DNA from: Marinomonas ostreistagni
GTDB lineage: Bacteria > Pseudomonadota > Gammaproteobacteria > Pseudomonadales > Marinomonadaceae
Assembly (NCBI RefSeq): GCF_016461785.1
Contig: NZ_JAEMUH010000007.1
Location: forward strand, 62,001-126,000
Reading direction: 5' to 3'
Length of the DNA: 64,000 nt
Below, piece by piece: positions 51,395 to 61,769 of the stretch (positions are counted from its first letter, which is position 1; each line of letters begins with the position of its first letter). The position numbers were made by a program, and so were the translations under genes. The notes beneath the pieces are model-generated. The model made no database searches and was not told the origin of the DNA. It worked only from the letters and a program-made list of their open reading frames with translations.

Positions 51395-51848
51395 AAATTT
51401 TACATCTCTAATAACTAAGAATTAAAAAAAAGCAATAAAATCCGTTAGGTTGCTTAAATTCACTATAAAAATGATTACATGTCTAAATATTTATATCAAC
51501 ATATACTGACAACTCTTTCTCAATTAATGCCCATTCACAAAACTTATACCAATTGCTAAACCTATGTTTTATGGTCTGTTTTTGACCAAAGTGGCAGAAT
51601 TAACTTGAAAAAGGTGAACAAAATTTGCAGAATCGCCCGCCAAATCAGAGAACTTTATGATGCACACAAGCATGTATTGTTGAGCGACCTTCTGTGGGAG
51701 GATCAATAATCTAGTTCCTGAGAAAAGCAGTTCTACCATTAACAAAAAGCAAGAGAGCCGAGATAGCAGTACGGACAGTCACCCACCCGTGACCTCTCAA
51801 ACACTCCCCAAAAGGCGAGCGTTATTTGCTGAAAAGAAAGAGAGTTTT
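51395..51848. other. Divergent regulatory region of ectA and the NSS transporter
   Basis: A 454-base AT-rich region. On the minus strand TTGATA-N16-TAATCA near 51470-51500 is a possible ectA promoter. Expression of ect operons is usually osmotically induced; no specific palindrome is clear here. An upstream in-frame codon of the transporter lies in its last 60 bases. Confidence 0.4.
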
Positions 51849-53198
51849 ATGCAAGAAAAAAAGTCCATCCACGGCTCTTGGGCTAGCCGCTGGGTATTCA
51901 TCCTCGCGGCAACCGGATCTGCTGTAGGTTTAGGGAATATCTGGAAGTTTCCATACATTACTGGAGAAAATGGCGGCGGAGCGTTCGTTTTAGTTTATCT
52001 GCTATGTATCGCCCTAGTGGGTATTCCAATTATGATCGCAGAGGTATTTGTTGGTCGTCGAGCTCGCCAAAGCCCTATTAATGCGCTCATGGATCTTGCC
52101 GAAGAATCTGGCAAAAGTAAGTCATGGGGTGCCATTGGCTTTATGGGAATGTTAGCCGGTGTGCTAATTTTTTCTTTTTACTCTGTGGTTGCAGGCTGGG
52201 TTTTACAATACATTTTCTCAAGCGCCAGCGGCGCTCTAAATGGTGTTTCCTCAGAACAAGCTGGCGAACTGTTTAACAATTTGCTAGCAGACCCAACAAC
52301 ACTGTTAATGTGGCATACGATTTTCACAATTATGGTTGTCATTGTCGTTATCGGTGGAGTTAATGCAGGGTTAGAGCGAGCAACTCGCATCATGATGCCA
52401 GCATTATTTGTTCTGTTATTTGTACTGTTCGGCTATGGCATGAGTACTGATGGCTTCGCCCAAGGGTGGAGCTTCATGTTTGACTTTGACTTTGATAAGT
52501 TAACATGGGATGCAGTTCTTGTTGCTGTAGGGCATTCATTTTTTACTCTGTCTTTAGGCATGGGCAGTATTATGGCTTACGGGTCATATATGCCTAAACG
52601 CGCTTCTATCGGCTCAACAGTACTGGCGATTGGCTTCCTAGACACCCTAGTTGCTTTGGTTGCAGGCCTTGCGATTTTCCCAATCATTTTTGCTAACGGA
52701 ATGGATCCTGCGGCAGGCCCAGGATTGATGTTTATTTCATTACCTGTCGCGTTTGGTCAAATGGCTGGTGGTCAATTCTTTGGAACCTTATTCTTCGTAT
52801 TGATCGGTGTTGCAGCATGGACTTCGGCAATTTCCCTGCTAGAGCCAACAGTTGCTTACCTTGTCGAACGAGTTGGCTTAAAGCGTTCTTCAGCGACTAT
52901 TGCTCTCGGTGTTGTTGTCTGGGCGATCGGCATTCTTTGCCTAGGTTCCTTTAACTTTATGTCAGATGTCACCTTGTTCGGTAAAAATGTATTCGACTTC
53001 CTTGATTACATCACAGCTAACATCATGTTGCCTCTTGGCGGTATTTTGATCGCTCTATTTGCTGGCTGGGTAGTTAAGAAAAAGCATGCGTCAGATGAGA
53101 TCAATCTAAAATCTGAAGGCTTGTTCAACCTTTGGTTGTTCGTAGTGAAATTTATCGCTCCGGCCGCAGTGGGTGTAGTATTTATCTTAAACCTTTAA
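51849..53198 (+). CDS. Sodium-dependent transporter, NSS (SNF) family
   Basis: A 449-residue LeuT-fold sodium symporter with 11-12 membrane helices. WASRWVFILAATGSAVGLGNIWKFPYITGENGGGAFVLVYL in helix 1 is the family signature with Na+ and substrate ligands; helix 6 is YSVVAGWVL-like and helix 8 contains LLEPTVAYLVE. The ATG at 51849 has AGAGAG upstream. Substrate not deducible; amino acids or amines are usual. It diverges from ectA, so a compatible-solute-linked substrate is possible. Confidence 0.9.
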   Translation: MQEKKSIHGSWASRWVFILAATGSAVGLGNIWKFPYITGENGGGAFVLVYLLCIALVGIPIMIAEVFVGRRARQSPINALMDLAEESGKSKSWGAIGFMGMLAGVLIFSFYSVVAGWVLQYIFSSASGALNGVSSEQAGELFNNLLADPTTLLMWHTIFTIMVVIVVIGGVNAGLERATRIMMPALFVLLFVLFGYGMSTDGFAQGWSFMFDFDFDKLTWDAVLVAVGHSFFTLSLGMGSIMAYGSYMPKRASIGSTVLAIGFLDTLVALVAGLAIFPIIFANGMDPAAGPGLMFISLPVAFGQMAGGQFFGTLFFVLIGVAAWTSAISLLEPTVAYLVERVGLKRSSATIALGVVVWAIGILCLGSFNFMSDVTLFGKNVFDFLDYITANIMLPLGGILIALFAGWVVKKKHASDEINLKSEGLFNLWLFVVKFIAPAAVGVVFILNL

Positions 53199-53220
53199 TT
53201 CAAAGAAGGTTTCTATGCTC

Positions 53221-53247
53221 AAAGCCCTGCATATATGCAGGGCTTTT
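53221..53247 (+). terminator. Terminator after the NSS transporter gene
   Basis: AAAGCCCTGCA-TATA-TGCAGGGCTTTTT hairpin with T run. Confidence 0.85.
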
Positions 53248-53251
53248 TCGT

Positions 53252-53485
53252 TTATGACTTCATTGCATAACTTTCTATGGGGCTTTTCAAAACTTCTATT
53301 AGTGCTGAAAATCGATCTGAACTGGCTTTTTGCCAAAGTTTTTCATGGAAGTAGTAAGCAACAGTATTAATCGCAGGCTCTATTGTCGCCACCAGGCCAC
53401 CTACTAAAAAACTGCCCGATATTAAGTATGCAACTGTAAATGCGACACTGAAGTGCATAACCGCAAATGTCATTGTTTTAACCAT
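53252..53485 (-). CDS. DUF2061 membrane protein
   Basis: A 77-residue DUF2061 protein with two hydrophobic segments, MTFAVMHFSVAFTVAYLISG and FLVGGLVATIEPAINTVAYYFHEKLW; the EP..N...Y..HE motif is characteristic of the family. AGAGGTG precedes the ATG at 53485. Function unknown. Confidence 0.8.
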   Translation of the reverse strand: MVKTMTFAVMHFSVAFTVAYLISGSFLVGGLVATIEPAINTVAYYFHEKLWQKASSDRFSALIEVLKSPIESYAMKS

Positions 53486-53583
53486 GATAAGCACCTCTAA
53501 TTAATTCTGAAGACAAATCAAAGATTAAATCAAACTATCTATTTTTATAAATCAATAAATTATATCGCTCCAATAGCATCGCG

Positions 53584-54456
53584 CTAATCTAAAAATGCCT
53601 GTAAATCAGCAAAAAGATGCTTATCTTCTTCAACCATTTGAGTCGCTCGATTTGCCAGCCAAAAACTGGCTCCTACAAAATAGCTATCAACATTATAGGA
53701 TGGCCAACTTTGTAACCACCTTGCCGCCTCTATCTGACCAATATCTTGAGCCATAACAACCACCAGTTTTGGTGACATATCTCGATATAGTGCGTCTACA
53801 TCAGCAATTGTGCGAACACCATCAATACAAATATATCGTTCTTTAGAGTCCAATTTAGACCAACAATAAAGCCTTGATATCAAAGCACAGTTATCTAAAT
53901 TAATAATAATCAAAGGCTGCTCAGAAGGTATGCCGCCTTTGAAATTAACAATCATCGAAGCGGCCAAATCCGTCAAATAACTTTGTAGCGCTAAACGTGC
54001 ACATAATGCATTGGGTAATTCTCTTAGTTGCCCTAAAACTGGAAGCAATCCTTTTTTCAAGAGCACTTGAATCGGATATTGCTTGCTTGCCTCACGCAAC
54101 TTTGACTCCCATTGTTGATATTTCATAGCCAACACTAATTCAATGAATTCATGTTGCCATATCAACCAACCATCATCAGCCTGCTTTAACTCTTCTACTT
54201 CAGAAACTGATTCTGATGATAAAACCGCCCTTACTTTTCCCACAGGTACACCTAGTTGCACCCAATATAAGACTTTCCTGACTCGCTCGATATCACTTGC
54301 TTGATAAAGTCTGTGCCCTTTTTCTGTCCGGTATGGTTTTAGTAGACCATAACGGCGCTCCCAAGCCCTGAGTGTCACAGAGTTCACCCCTGTTTTTTCA
54401 GATAAAATTCTTATAGGGAAGTAATCCATTTGTTTAAGGTCATTCGTAGTAGCCAT
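53584..54456 (-). CDS. MerR-family regulator with B12-binding-like domain (LitR/CarH type)
   Basis: A 290-residue regulator. N-terminal MerR HTH: FPIRILSEKTGVNSVTLRAWERRYGLLKPYRTEKGHRLYQ. The C-terminal part (about 95-290) has the helical bundle plus Rossmann-like arrangement of cobalamin-binding domains, but the E/DxHxxG histidine motif is not found, so it may not bind B12. Divergent from the photolyase cluster over a palindrome; BluR/LitR-type regulators control light-inducible photolyase genes. It probably represses the cluster. Confidence 0.8.
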   Translation of the reverse strand: MATTNDLKQMDYFPIRILSEKTGVNSVTLRAWERRYGLLKPYRTEKGHRLYQASDIERVRKVLYWVQLGVPVGKVRAVLSSESVSEVEELKQADDGWLIWQHEFIELVLAMKYQQWESKLREASKQYPIQVLLKKGLLPVLGQLRELPNALCARLALQSYLTDLAASMIVNFKGGIPSEQPLIIINLDNCALISRLYCWSKLDSKERYICIDGVRTIADVDALYRDMSPKLVVVMAQDIGQIEAARWLQSWPSYNVDSYFVGASFWLANRATQMVEEDKHLFADLQAFLD

Positions 54457-54470
54457 TCGTATCTCTCAAA

Positions 54471-54497
54471 CTTGTACAATTACAGTTTATGTACAAG
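54471..54497. promoter_or_regulatory. Operator of the MerR/photolyase divergent promoter
   Basis: Inverted repeat CTTGTACA-N11-TGTACAAG with perfect 8-base arms, in the 100-base gap between the MerR gene and the oxidoreductase gene. The half-site TGTACA fits MerR-type operators of the LitR class. Confidence 0.7.
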
Positions 54498-54557
54498 AAT
54501 GATCTTATACAAACTTTTTAAATGATTTATAAAACGACCTAATTATGGATACGCGTA

Positions 54558-55523
54558 ATGAATGACATTCCACATACACGTTTTGCTGTCATTGGTGCTG
54601 GGCTAGCAGGTGCAACATTTGCCTACTATGCGAATAGACATCAACAACCTTGTCTTGTCATTGATAAATCACGGGGTACAGGCGGACGCGCAGGCAGTAA
54701 ACGACTCGCACATGGCAGTGCTGACCTTGGTGCGAGCCTCATCAGCTTTAGCGATGAAGATCTAACAGACATTAGAGAAATTTTGCTCGAGCAACAAGTC
54801 ATTGAACGTTGGCAAAGCGCGTATGTTGGTGTACCAAGAATGTCTTCCATCACACGATACCTAACCAAAGACATAGAATTAGTCACAGAAACGAAAGTTC
54901 ATCATATCGAGCGCAGACAAGGTAATTGGCTATTAAGAAATGAAAAATATCAGCCAATTTGTACTGCAGAAAACCTTGTCATTGGAGCCCCAGCAGTTCA
55001 AGCCGCAATGTTACTTGCGACGATTCCAAACTCCGGAGCCTTATTACAATTCGCCAATCAAGCAGGCAGCCAGACTCAACCTCAATGGTCAATGTGGGTC
55101 ACTACTGAGAAACTGGATACAGCTGGTCTTATGCCCTGCGACCACCCCGTCTTAGAAACATTAATCAAAGACTCAGATAAACCCGACCGTAATTCTGAAG
55201 AAGTTGATACATGGGTGATTCAGGCTTCACCAGAATGGAGTAAGACCCATTTAGATACCCCGAAATCGGAAGTGCTATCTCATTTGATACAAGCATTTGA
55301 GGGAGTCACAGATACTAAGGTGTTAGATGCAGGTGAACCCCATAGATGGCTACTTGGGCGACAAGCTATGGCATTATCACCCAAGCCATTTCTTTGGGAT
55401 GACACCCTTAAAATTTGTTTAATTGGTGACTGGTTATGCCAAGGAGATGCTGAGGGCGCCATGCTCAGCGCTAAATACGCATTTGCAACAATTCGAAATA
55501 CATACCAATTCAATGAGGTTTAG
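54558..55523 (+). CDS. FAD/NAD(P)-binding oxidoreductase, renalase-like
   Basis: A 321-residue protein with an N-terminal FAD-binding Rossmann fold (FAVIGAGLAGATFAYYANRH, then VIDKSRGTGGRAGSKRL) and a C-terminal GD motif (ICLIGDWLCQGDAEGAMLSAKYA) that closes the FAD site. The family contains renalase-type dihydronicotinamide oxidases. It is the first gene of a light-repair operon with the DUF523/DUF1722 and photolyase genes. Confidence 0.8.
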   Translation: MNDIPHTRFAVIGAGLAGATFAYYANRHQQPCLVIDKSRGTGGRAGSKRLAHGSADLGASLISFSDEDLTDIREILLEQQVIERWQSAYVGVPRMSSITRYLTKDIELVTETKVHHIERRQGNWLLRNEKYQPICTAENLVIGAPAVQAAMLLATIPNSGALLQFANQAGSQTQPQWSMWVTTEKLDTAGLMPCDHPVLETLIKDSDKPDRNSEEVDTWVIQASPEWSKTHLDTPKSEVLSHLIQAFEGVTDTKVLDAGEPHRWLLGRQAMALSPKPFLWDDTLKICLIGDWLCQGDAEGAMLSAKYAFATIRNTYQFNEV

Positions 55524-55535
55524 GAGGTTCTTACA

Positions 55536-56516
55536 ATGACTGTAAATACATGCCACCCGAATCAGATCACTCAGAAAGTTCCTGTCGGAATAAGCTCTTG
55601 CTTGTTGGGTGAAAATGTTCGCTTTAACGGAGGACACAGCCGTTCACTCTACTGTTTAGGACCTTTAGCAGAATACTTCGACTACAAGCAGTTTTGCCCT
55701 GAAATGGCCGCCGGTTTTGGCACCCCAAGGCCTACAATGCGGCTAGAAGGTAATCCCGATGAGCCAAGGTTAGTTTTCTCAAATCAGCGTGATATGATAA
55801 TCACCGATAAGTTAGTCAACTCAAACAATCGTTATTTAGACAAGCTGCCTGAACTAGACGGCTATATTGTGATGAAAAACTCGCCTTCATGTGGATTCGA
55901 ACGTATTAAGGTATATCAAGAAAACGGTCATCCACACATGAAGCGAGTAAGAGGCTTGTTCACTCAATCGTTAATGGACCGTTTCCCACAATTACCAATT
56001 GAAGAAGATGGCCGCTTAAATGACCCAATTCTTCGTGAAAACTTTTTGCTTCGTGTGTTCGCGCATCATGAATTTCGCAATACGGTTTTAAATGATCTTT
56101 CGATGAAAAACCTTATCGACTTCCATAGTCGCTATAAATACATCGTTATGGCCCACTCACAACCCTATTACAAATCCCTTGGCCGCTTACTTTCAGGCCA
56201 AGAGAAACACTCAATTGAAGATCTTTCTGAAGAATACTTTAAGCAGTTCATGCAAGCTTTATCACGTCCGGCAAAACGCAAAAACCACTGTAATGTGTTA
56301 ATGCATTTAGTCGGCTATTTAAAACGCGAAGTAGATTCAAAAGTACGCCAAGATATTCTTGATGTGGTCGAACAATATCGTCGTGGTGAAGTAAATCTCA
56401 CGACACCGACCACCCTTCTTTACCACTATTTAAAATTGTACGGTAGCGAATATGTAAAAGAACAACGCTACTTTGCCCCGTACCCGCAAGCTCTTGGTAT
56501 TAGGAATACTGTTTAA
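55536..56516 (+). CDS. DUF523-DUF1722 protein (YbgA-like)
   Basis: A 326-residue two-domain protein: N-terminal DUF523 (PVGISSCLLGENVRFNGGH, with FCPEMAAGFGTPRPTMRL and NSPSCGFERIKVY) and C-terminal DUF1722 (YKYIVMAHSQPYYKSLGRLL, LMHLVGYLKREVDS, LLYHYLKLYGSEYVKEQRYFAPYP). This pair adjoins photolyase genes in many proteobacteria and YbgA precedes phr in E. coli. Three bases before the photolyase ATG. Confidence 0.9.
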   Translation: MTVNTCHPNQITQKVPVGISSCLLGENVRFNGGHSRSLYCLGPLAEYFDYKQFCPEMAAGFGTPRPTMRLEGNPDEPRLVFSNQRDMIITDKLVNSNNRYLDKLPELDGYIVMKNSPSCGFERIKVYQENGHPHMKRVRGLFTQSLMDRFPQLPIEEDGRLNDPILRENFLLRVFAHHEFRNTVLNDLSMKNLIDFHSRYKYIVMAHSQPYYKSLGRLLSGQEKHSIEDLSEEYFKQFMQALSRPAKRKNHCNVLMHLVGYLKREVDSKVRQDILDVVEQYRRGEVNLTTPTTLLYHYLKLYGSEYVKEQRYFAPYPQALGIRNTV

Positions 56517-56518
56517 TT

Positions 56519-57922
56519 ATGGCTATTTCACAATTAGTTTGGCTACGTAATGACATTCGTCTCAACGATCATCCTGCTATCAACCTTGCACAGCAGGATG
56601 ATGACATTGCTCTGGTCGTTTGCTTAACACCTGAGCAGTGGCAGGAGCATAATGAATCTCCCGCGAAAAATGCGCTTCGCTTTGAGCTCATCACAGAGCT
56701 GCAACAACAAGCTCATAAATTGGGCATTCCTTGTCATATACTTAAGCTAAAACGCTTTTCTGATTGTCCTAAAGCCATTGCTGACTTGTGTCTTGAGCAC
56801 CACTACACGACTGTTTGGTGGCAAAATGAGCTACCGATACATGAAGCACAACGGGATGAGCGTACCGCGCAATATCTCGATAAGGTTGGTGTTACAACAC
56901 GACGTTTTGCACCAGATCTTATTGTCTCAGAGCCTGTACTCAATCAGCAGGGGCAGCCATTTAAAGTGTTTACGCCCTTTTATAAACGCTGGTTAAGCAC
57001 GCTAAGCGCAAACATTACGCCTCCTTATGAATGCCCTAATAACCAAGAGAACTCCAAATCATTACCCAGTGAGCTCAAGCTCTACGACAAGGAAGACTCT
57101 TATCGCCAAGACTTGTGGCCAGCAGACTATCAGATTATTAAAGAAAAGCTCTGGCATTTCTGTCACCACAAAGAAGCCGATTACGATGAACTACGAGACT
57201 TTCCAGCAAAACCAAATACCAGCACACTGTCGCCCTATTTAGCATTAGGGGCAATCGGCCCAAGAGAATGCTTAGAGGCTATAATCCACACCTCAGGTGA
57301 CAATGAACGGGATTGGCATGGGAGTGTTTGGTTAAAAGAGCTTGCCTGGCGAGATTTCTATAAACAGCTTATGGGGCACTTTCCTGACTTATCAAAGTCT
57401 TTGCCATTTAAGCCTGAAACTCAGCACATAGTCTGGAATCACAACGACAAGGCTTTTAAAGATTGGTGCGAAGGTAATACCGGTTTTCCTATTGTGGACG
57501 CCGCTATGCGCCAGCTAAATCAGACAGGCTGGATGCACAATCGATTAAGGATGATCACTGCAAGTTTTCTCACTAAACTGCTGTTTATCGATTGGCGTGA
57601 AGGTGAGAAATACTTTATGGAAAAGCTAATTGATGGGGAATTTTCAGCAAACAATGGCGGCTGGCAATGGAGTGCATCCACCGGGTGTGATGCCGCACCT
57701 TACTTTCGCGTTTTTAACCCTACGAGACAGTCGGAGCGCTTTGACCCAGAAGGAGAGTTTATCAAACGTTTTGTCCCTGAACTAAGCAGCCTAACTGCTA
57801 AGCAAATCCATGATCCAAGTGATCTACATAGGCGACAATATCAATACCCGAGACCGATTATCGATTACAAGAAAGCAAGGCAGTACGCTATTTCAGCTTT
57901 TGACGATCTCAAAGGGCAATAG
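56519..57922 (+). CDS. phrB: Deoxyribodipyrimidine photolyase
   Basis: A 467-residue CPD photolyase using blue light and FADH- to split pyrimidine dimers. N-terminal antenna domain (QLVWLRNDIRLNDHPAI) and C-terminal catalytic FAD domain with SPYLALGAIGPRECLEAI, WRDFYKQLMGHFPDLSK, TGFPIVDAAMRQLNQTGWMHNRLRMITASFLTKLL and WSASTGCDAAPYFRVFNP. Third gene of the light-repair operon. Confidence 0.95.
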   Translation: MAISQLVWLRNDIRLNDHPAINLAQQDDDIALVVCLTPEQWQEHNESPAKNALRFELITELQQQAHKLGIPCHILKLKRFSDCPKAIADLCLEHHYTTVWWQNELPIHEAQRDERTAQYLDKVGVTTRRFAPDLIVSEPVLNQQGQPFKVFTPFYKRWLSTLSANITPPYECPNNQENSKSLPSELKLYDKEDSYRQDLWPADYQIIKEKLWHFCHHKEADYDELRDFPAKPNTSTLSPYLALGAIGPRECLEAIIHTSGDNERDWHGSVWLKELAWRDFYKQLMGHFPDLSKSLPFKPETQHIVWNHNDKAFKDWCEGNTGFPIVDAAMRQLNQTGWMHNRLRMITASFLTKLLFIDWREGEKYFMEKLIDGEFSANNGGWQWSASTGCDAAPYFRVFNPTRQSERFDPEGEFIKRFVPELSSLTAKQIHDPSDLHRRQYQYPRPIIDYKKARQYAISAFDDLKGQ

Positions 57923-58075
57923 CTAAATTCGTTAGATTGACATTTCAAATCAATGGCATTATTTTGAAGTCTAAATAATAAATTTTGTGTAGATTGGTGT
58001 TAGGGGCTTCATCCGCTCCTAACTTCTGCCTATAATGCGCGCTCAAAACGATACCTTTAGACCTTAACGATTTCT

Positions 58076-58558
58076 ATGCCAGACCAACAAAACTTACATG
58101 ACGTCTTAGTCCACTTACGCCGTATTATTCGTGCAACAGACCTACAATCGAAGCGTATTGTTAAAGCTTGTGGACTTACTATTCCACAAATCATGGTGCT
58201 TCGAGCAATTGAAGAGCTTGGCGATGTAACTGTGAGAAAGATTTCTGACAACGTATCTCTAAGTCAGGCAACGGTAACAACTATTTTAAATCGCTTAGAA
58301 GAACGTAAATTAGTAGAACGTGTTCGCGCGCAAAAAGACAAACGTATTGTAAATGCTCGACTTACTGAAGAAGGTAGAAACGTCCTACTGACTTCACCAC
58401 CATTGCTTCATGAAAAATTCATTTCCGAGTTCAGCTCACTAGAAAGTTGGGAGCAAACACAAATTCTTTCATCGTTACAGCGCGTTGCATTGATGATGGA
58501 TGCTGAGCATATTGATGCGGCACCACTTCTAGACATCAATTTTCCTGCATCACACTAA
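58076..58558 (+). CDS. MarR family regulator (EctR-like in pattern)
   Basis: A 160-residue MarR-type dimer: RRIIRATDLQSKRIVKACGLTIPQIMVLRAIEELGDVTVRKISDNVSLSQATVTTILNRLEERKLVERVRAQKDKRIVNARLTEEG is the DNA-binding core. The C-terminal WEQTQILSSLQRVALMMDAE is the kind seen in ectoine-operon regulators of the EctR group. The gene lies 6.7 kb from ectA, so this link is only suggestive. It ends in a terminator. Confidence 0.75.
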   Translation: MPDQQNLHDVLVHLRRIIRATDLQSKRIVKACGLTIPQIMVLRAIEELGDVTVRKISDNVSLSQATVTTILNRLEERKLVERVRAQKDKRIVNARLTEEGRNVLLTSPPLLHEKFISEFSSLESWEQTQILSSLQRVALMMDAEHIDAAPLLDINFPASH

Positions 58559-58592
58559 CAATATTTGTATTCAAATATTGTTAAGTCCAAAC

Positions 58593-58619
58593 AAAAAAGC
58601 TGCCTTTGGCAGCTTTTTT
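58593..58619 (+). terminator. Bidirectional terminator between the MarR gene and dapB
   Basis: AAAAAAGCTGCC-TTT-GGCAGCTTTTTT, with A and T runs on both sides; the dapB gene is convergent. Confidence 0.85.
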
Positions 58620-58642
58620 GTTAGAAACCAACCTAAATTGAA

Positions 58643-59500
<858 letters not shown>

Positions 59501-59513
59501 TTATTAGAACGCA

Positions 59514-59538
59514 AAAAGCGGCGTAATACGCCGCTTTT
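59514..59538. terminator. Terminator after pomB
   Basis: AAAAGCGGCG-TAATA-CGCCGCTTTT hairpin with A and T flanks, downstream of pomB on the minus strand. Confidence 0.8.
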
Positions 59539-59557
59539 GTTAGCAAATTAAGTTCGC

Positions 59558-60568
59558 CTAGAAAATTTCATTTGGATTTAGCTCAAAACCACTATCACCT
59601 TCGGTAAACAGATCATTTGTATCTGGGTCACCATTTAAACCAGGCGGGTATTCAGGCTCAATCACATTGGGCCTTGCTAAGTCGTTCTGGCGAATGACGA
59701 TTTCTACACGTCTGTTAGTCGCACGATTCTGCGGAGTATCATTAGGAACTAATGGTCTGGTGTCGGCAAAGCCAGTCACGGCAAACCTATTTTGCTCCAA
59801 CTGCCCGGTGGAAAAAAGCTCCTCGGCGACAGCAATTGCCCGAGCAGAAGAAAGCTGCCAATTCGAGCGAAAACGAGGACTATCAATTGGAATGTTATCG
59901 GTATGCCCTTCTACTGCAATACTACCTTCGAGGCCAACCAGCACATCCCTAACCATATCGATAACAGGAATAAAGTCATAATTCAGCTCTGCCGAACCTG
60001 ACTCAAAAGATCCCCTATCCTTCAGACGTATCGTGATAGTATTTTCCTGAGTTTCAACCTCTACTGTACCTTTTGATATTTCTTCACGCATAACGGACGC
60101 CACTTGCTGGGCAGTCTCCTCCGTTTGCTGAATTTGTTGCTCACGCTGCATATCTGCTTGAGACATGTCCACTGTCGTATTTGGAGAGGGTTGACCAGCC
60201 CCATCTTGCTCATTTAGTTGAGCCGAATCAGGCTTACACATCACTTCCAATGTATTTTCTGGAACATCATCTGCTTTTTGGCGCACCTCATTAATAGGCG
60301 TTGGCTCAGGGCGACCTGGGCTAAACTCTTGGGCAATAATAGAAGTACCCATTGGGATAGACTCAGCTTCTATCTGCTTTTGTACACCAAAGGCTTCTCG
60401 CATCGAACCTGCTAGCTGCTTAAATTTCAAAACATCCATTTCGGCAAAAGACAGAAGCAATACGAAGAAACACATCAGCAGCGACATCAAGTCGGCAAAG
60501 GTACCCATGTAGGCCGGGAGGCCTTCTATACATTCGGGGCAATCGTTTTCGTCTTCTTCATCACTCAT
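59558..60568 (-). CDS. pomB: Flagellar stator protein PomB (MotB family)
   Basis: A 336-residue stator subunit. A single membrane helix near the N-terminus (TFADLMSLLMCFFVLLLSFAEMD) contains the ion-carrying Asp, and the C-terminal OmpA-like domain (IAVEGHTDNIPIDSPRFRSNWQLSSARAIAVAEEL, RRVEIVI) anchors it to peptidoglycan. A sodium-driven type is inferred from the PomA pattern and the neighbours. Confidence 0.93.
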   Translation of the reverse strand: MSDEEDENDCPECIEGLPAYMGTFADLMSLLMCFFVLLLSFAEMDVLKFKQLAGSMREAFGVQKQIEAESIPMGTSIIAQEFSPGRPEPTPINEVRQKADDVPENTLEVMCKPDSAQLNEQDGAGQPSPNTTVDMSQADMQREQQIQQTEETAQQVASVMREEISKGTVEVETQENTITIRLKDRGSFESGSAELNYDFIPVIDMVRDVLVGLEGSIAVEGHTDNIPIDSPRFRSNWQLSSARAIAVAEELFSTGQLEQNRFAVTGFADTRPLVPNDTPQNRATNRRVEIVIRQNDLARPNVIEPEYPPGLNGDPDTNDLFTEGDSGFELNPNEIF

Positions 60569-60600
60569 GACATACTATCCAATTACAACTGACAAAAGCG

Positions 60601-61356
60601 TTATTCACGCTCAGTTCGTTTGCCTTCCGCAATGTAGGTTTTCAGAGCCCCATCTAATACTCGTGGGTTCTGACCAGCTTGAATCGCTAACAATGCATCC
60701 AAAATCAGCTGCTGGCACAACAATTCTTCGTTTGCACGATTTGAAAGCTTTGCCTGAATCGGCAGACAAACCATGTTCGCTAACACGGCACCATAAAGAG
60801 TGGTTAGCAGTGCTACCGCCATCGCAGGGCCGATCGCTTTCGGGTCATCCATGTTTGCCAACATTTGCACCAGACCGACTAGCGTACCGATCATTCCCAT
60901 TGCCGGGCCCGTGTCACCAAAGGCTTTAAATACTTTGGCTCCGTTATCATGGCGGGTAAACGCTTGATTCATGTCCTTTGACAGTTGTGCTCTAACCACA
61001 GAGCCATCATGGCCATCCACCAGCATTTGAATGCCCTTCGACAAGAAAGGATGACTCACTTCTTTACCTTCTAAGGAAAGCAGCCCGCCCTTACGAGCTT
61101 CGTCTGCTAACCCATAGATTTCGTCAATCAAAGTGTCTAGCGGGACACTTTTAAACATGAATGCCTTCGCAGCAGATTTACCGGCCCCAAGGAATTGCCC
61201 TAAGGGGTATTGCATCAGCACAACAAAGGTAGAACCAATCAATACAATCAGAACCGAGGCAGGGTCGAGAAACATCCCTGCGGAACCGCCCAATAAGATG
61301 GCCATCAGAACGATTACGAAGGCTCCAATTAGACCTAATAACGTTGCGATATCCAC
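60601..61356 (-). CDS. pomA: Flagellar stator protein PomA (MotA family)
   Basis: A 251-residue stator subunit with four membrane helices: LLGLIGAFVIVLMAIL, DPASVLIVLIGSTFVVLMQYPL, GPAMGMIGTLVGLVQMLANM and MAVALLTTLYGAVLANMVCLP. The basic cytoplasmic loop carries rotor-binding charges. The start is a GTG at 61356 with AGGAG six bases upstream. It sits next to xseB-ispA-dxs as in Vibrio, where PomAB conducts sodium. Confidence 0.93.
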   Translation of the reverse strand: MDIATLLGLIGAFVIVLMAILLGGSAGMFLDPASVLIVLIGSTFVVLMQYPLGQFLGAGKSAAKAFMFKSVPLDTLIDEIYGLADEARKGGLLSLEGKEVSHPFLSKGIQMLVDGHDGSVVRAQLSKDMNQAFTRHDNGAKVFKAFGDTGPAMGMIGTLVGLVQMLANMDDPKAIGPAMAVALLTTLYGAVLANMVCLPIQAKLSNRANEELLCQQLILDALLAIQAGQNPRVLDGALKTYIAEGKRTERE

Positions 61357-61526
61357 ACACGTCTCCTACGAATAAAGCTATAATGCGACTCAATTTCTTC
61401 CATTTTAAACAAATAGTAGCGACACGTCTTACTTAACCGTTACTATTTTGTAACTTTAGAGTGACATCACTCGTGAATAATGCGGAATTCTGTTACAAAT
61501 TGTAGGTTATCAAAAGAGAAGTCATT

Positions 61527-61769
61527 ATGTCTCGAAAAACTAGCGTGCGCCACTTCGAAGAAAATCTCTCTGAGTTAGAAACGATTGTTGCGCAACTTGA
61601 ATCCAACCAGTTATCTCTTGAAGACGCTCTTAAAGCTTTTGAAAAAGGCGTCAAACTGAGTCAAGACTGCCAATCTGTTCTTACTCAAGCAGAACAAAAA
61701 GTTCAAATACTTCTTGAAAAGCATGATGGAGAGCGCCTTGAAACTTTTGACCCGGAATCCGACCAGTGA
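61527..61769 (+). CDS. xseB: Exodeoxyribonuclease VII small subunit
   Basis: An 80-residue XseB: HFEENLSELETIVAQLESNQLSLEDALKAFEKGVKLSQDCQSVLTQAEQKVQIL, the whole-length family pattern. It combines with XseA to degrade single-stranded DNA. Its stop overlaps the ispA ATG by four bases. Confidence 0.95.
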   Translation: MSRKTSVRHFEENLSELETIVAQLESNQLSLEDALKAFEKGVKLSQDCQSVLTQAEQKVQILLEKHDGERLETFDPESDQ

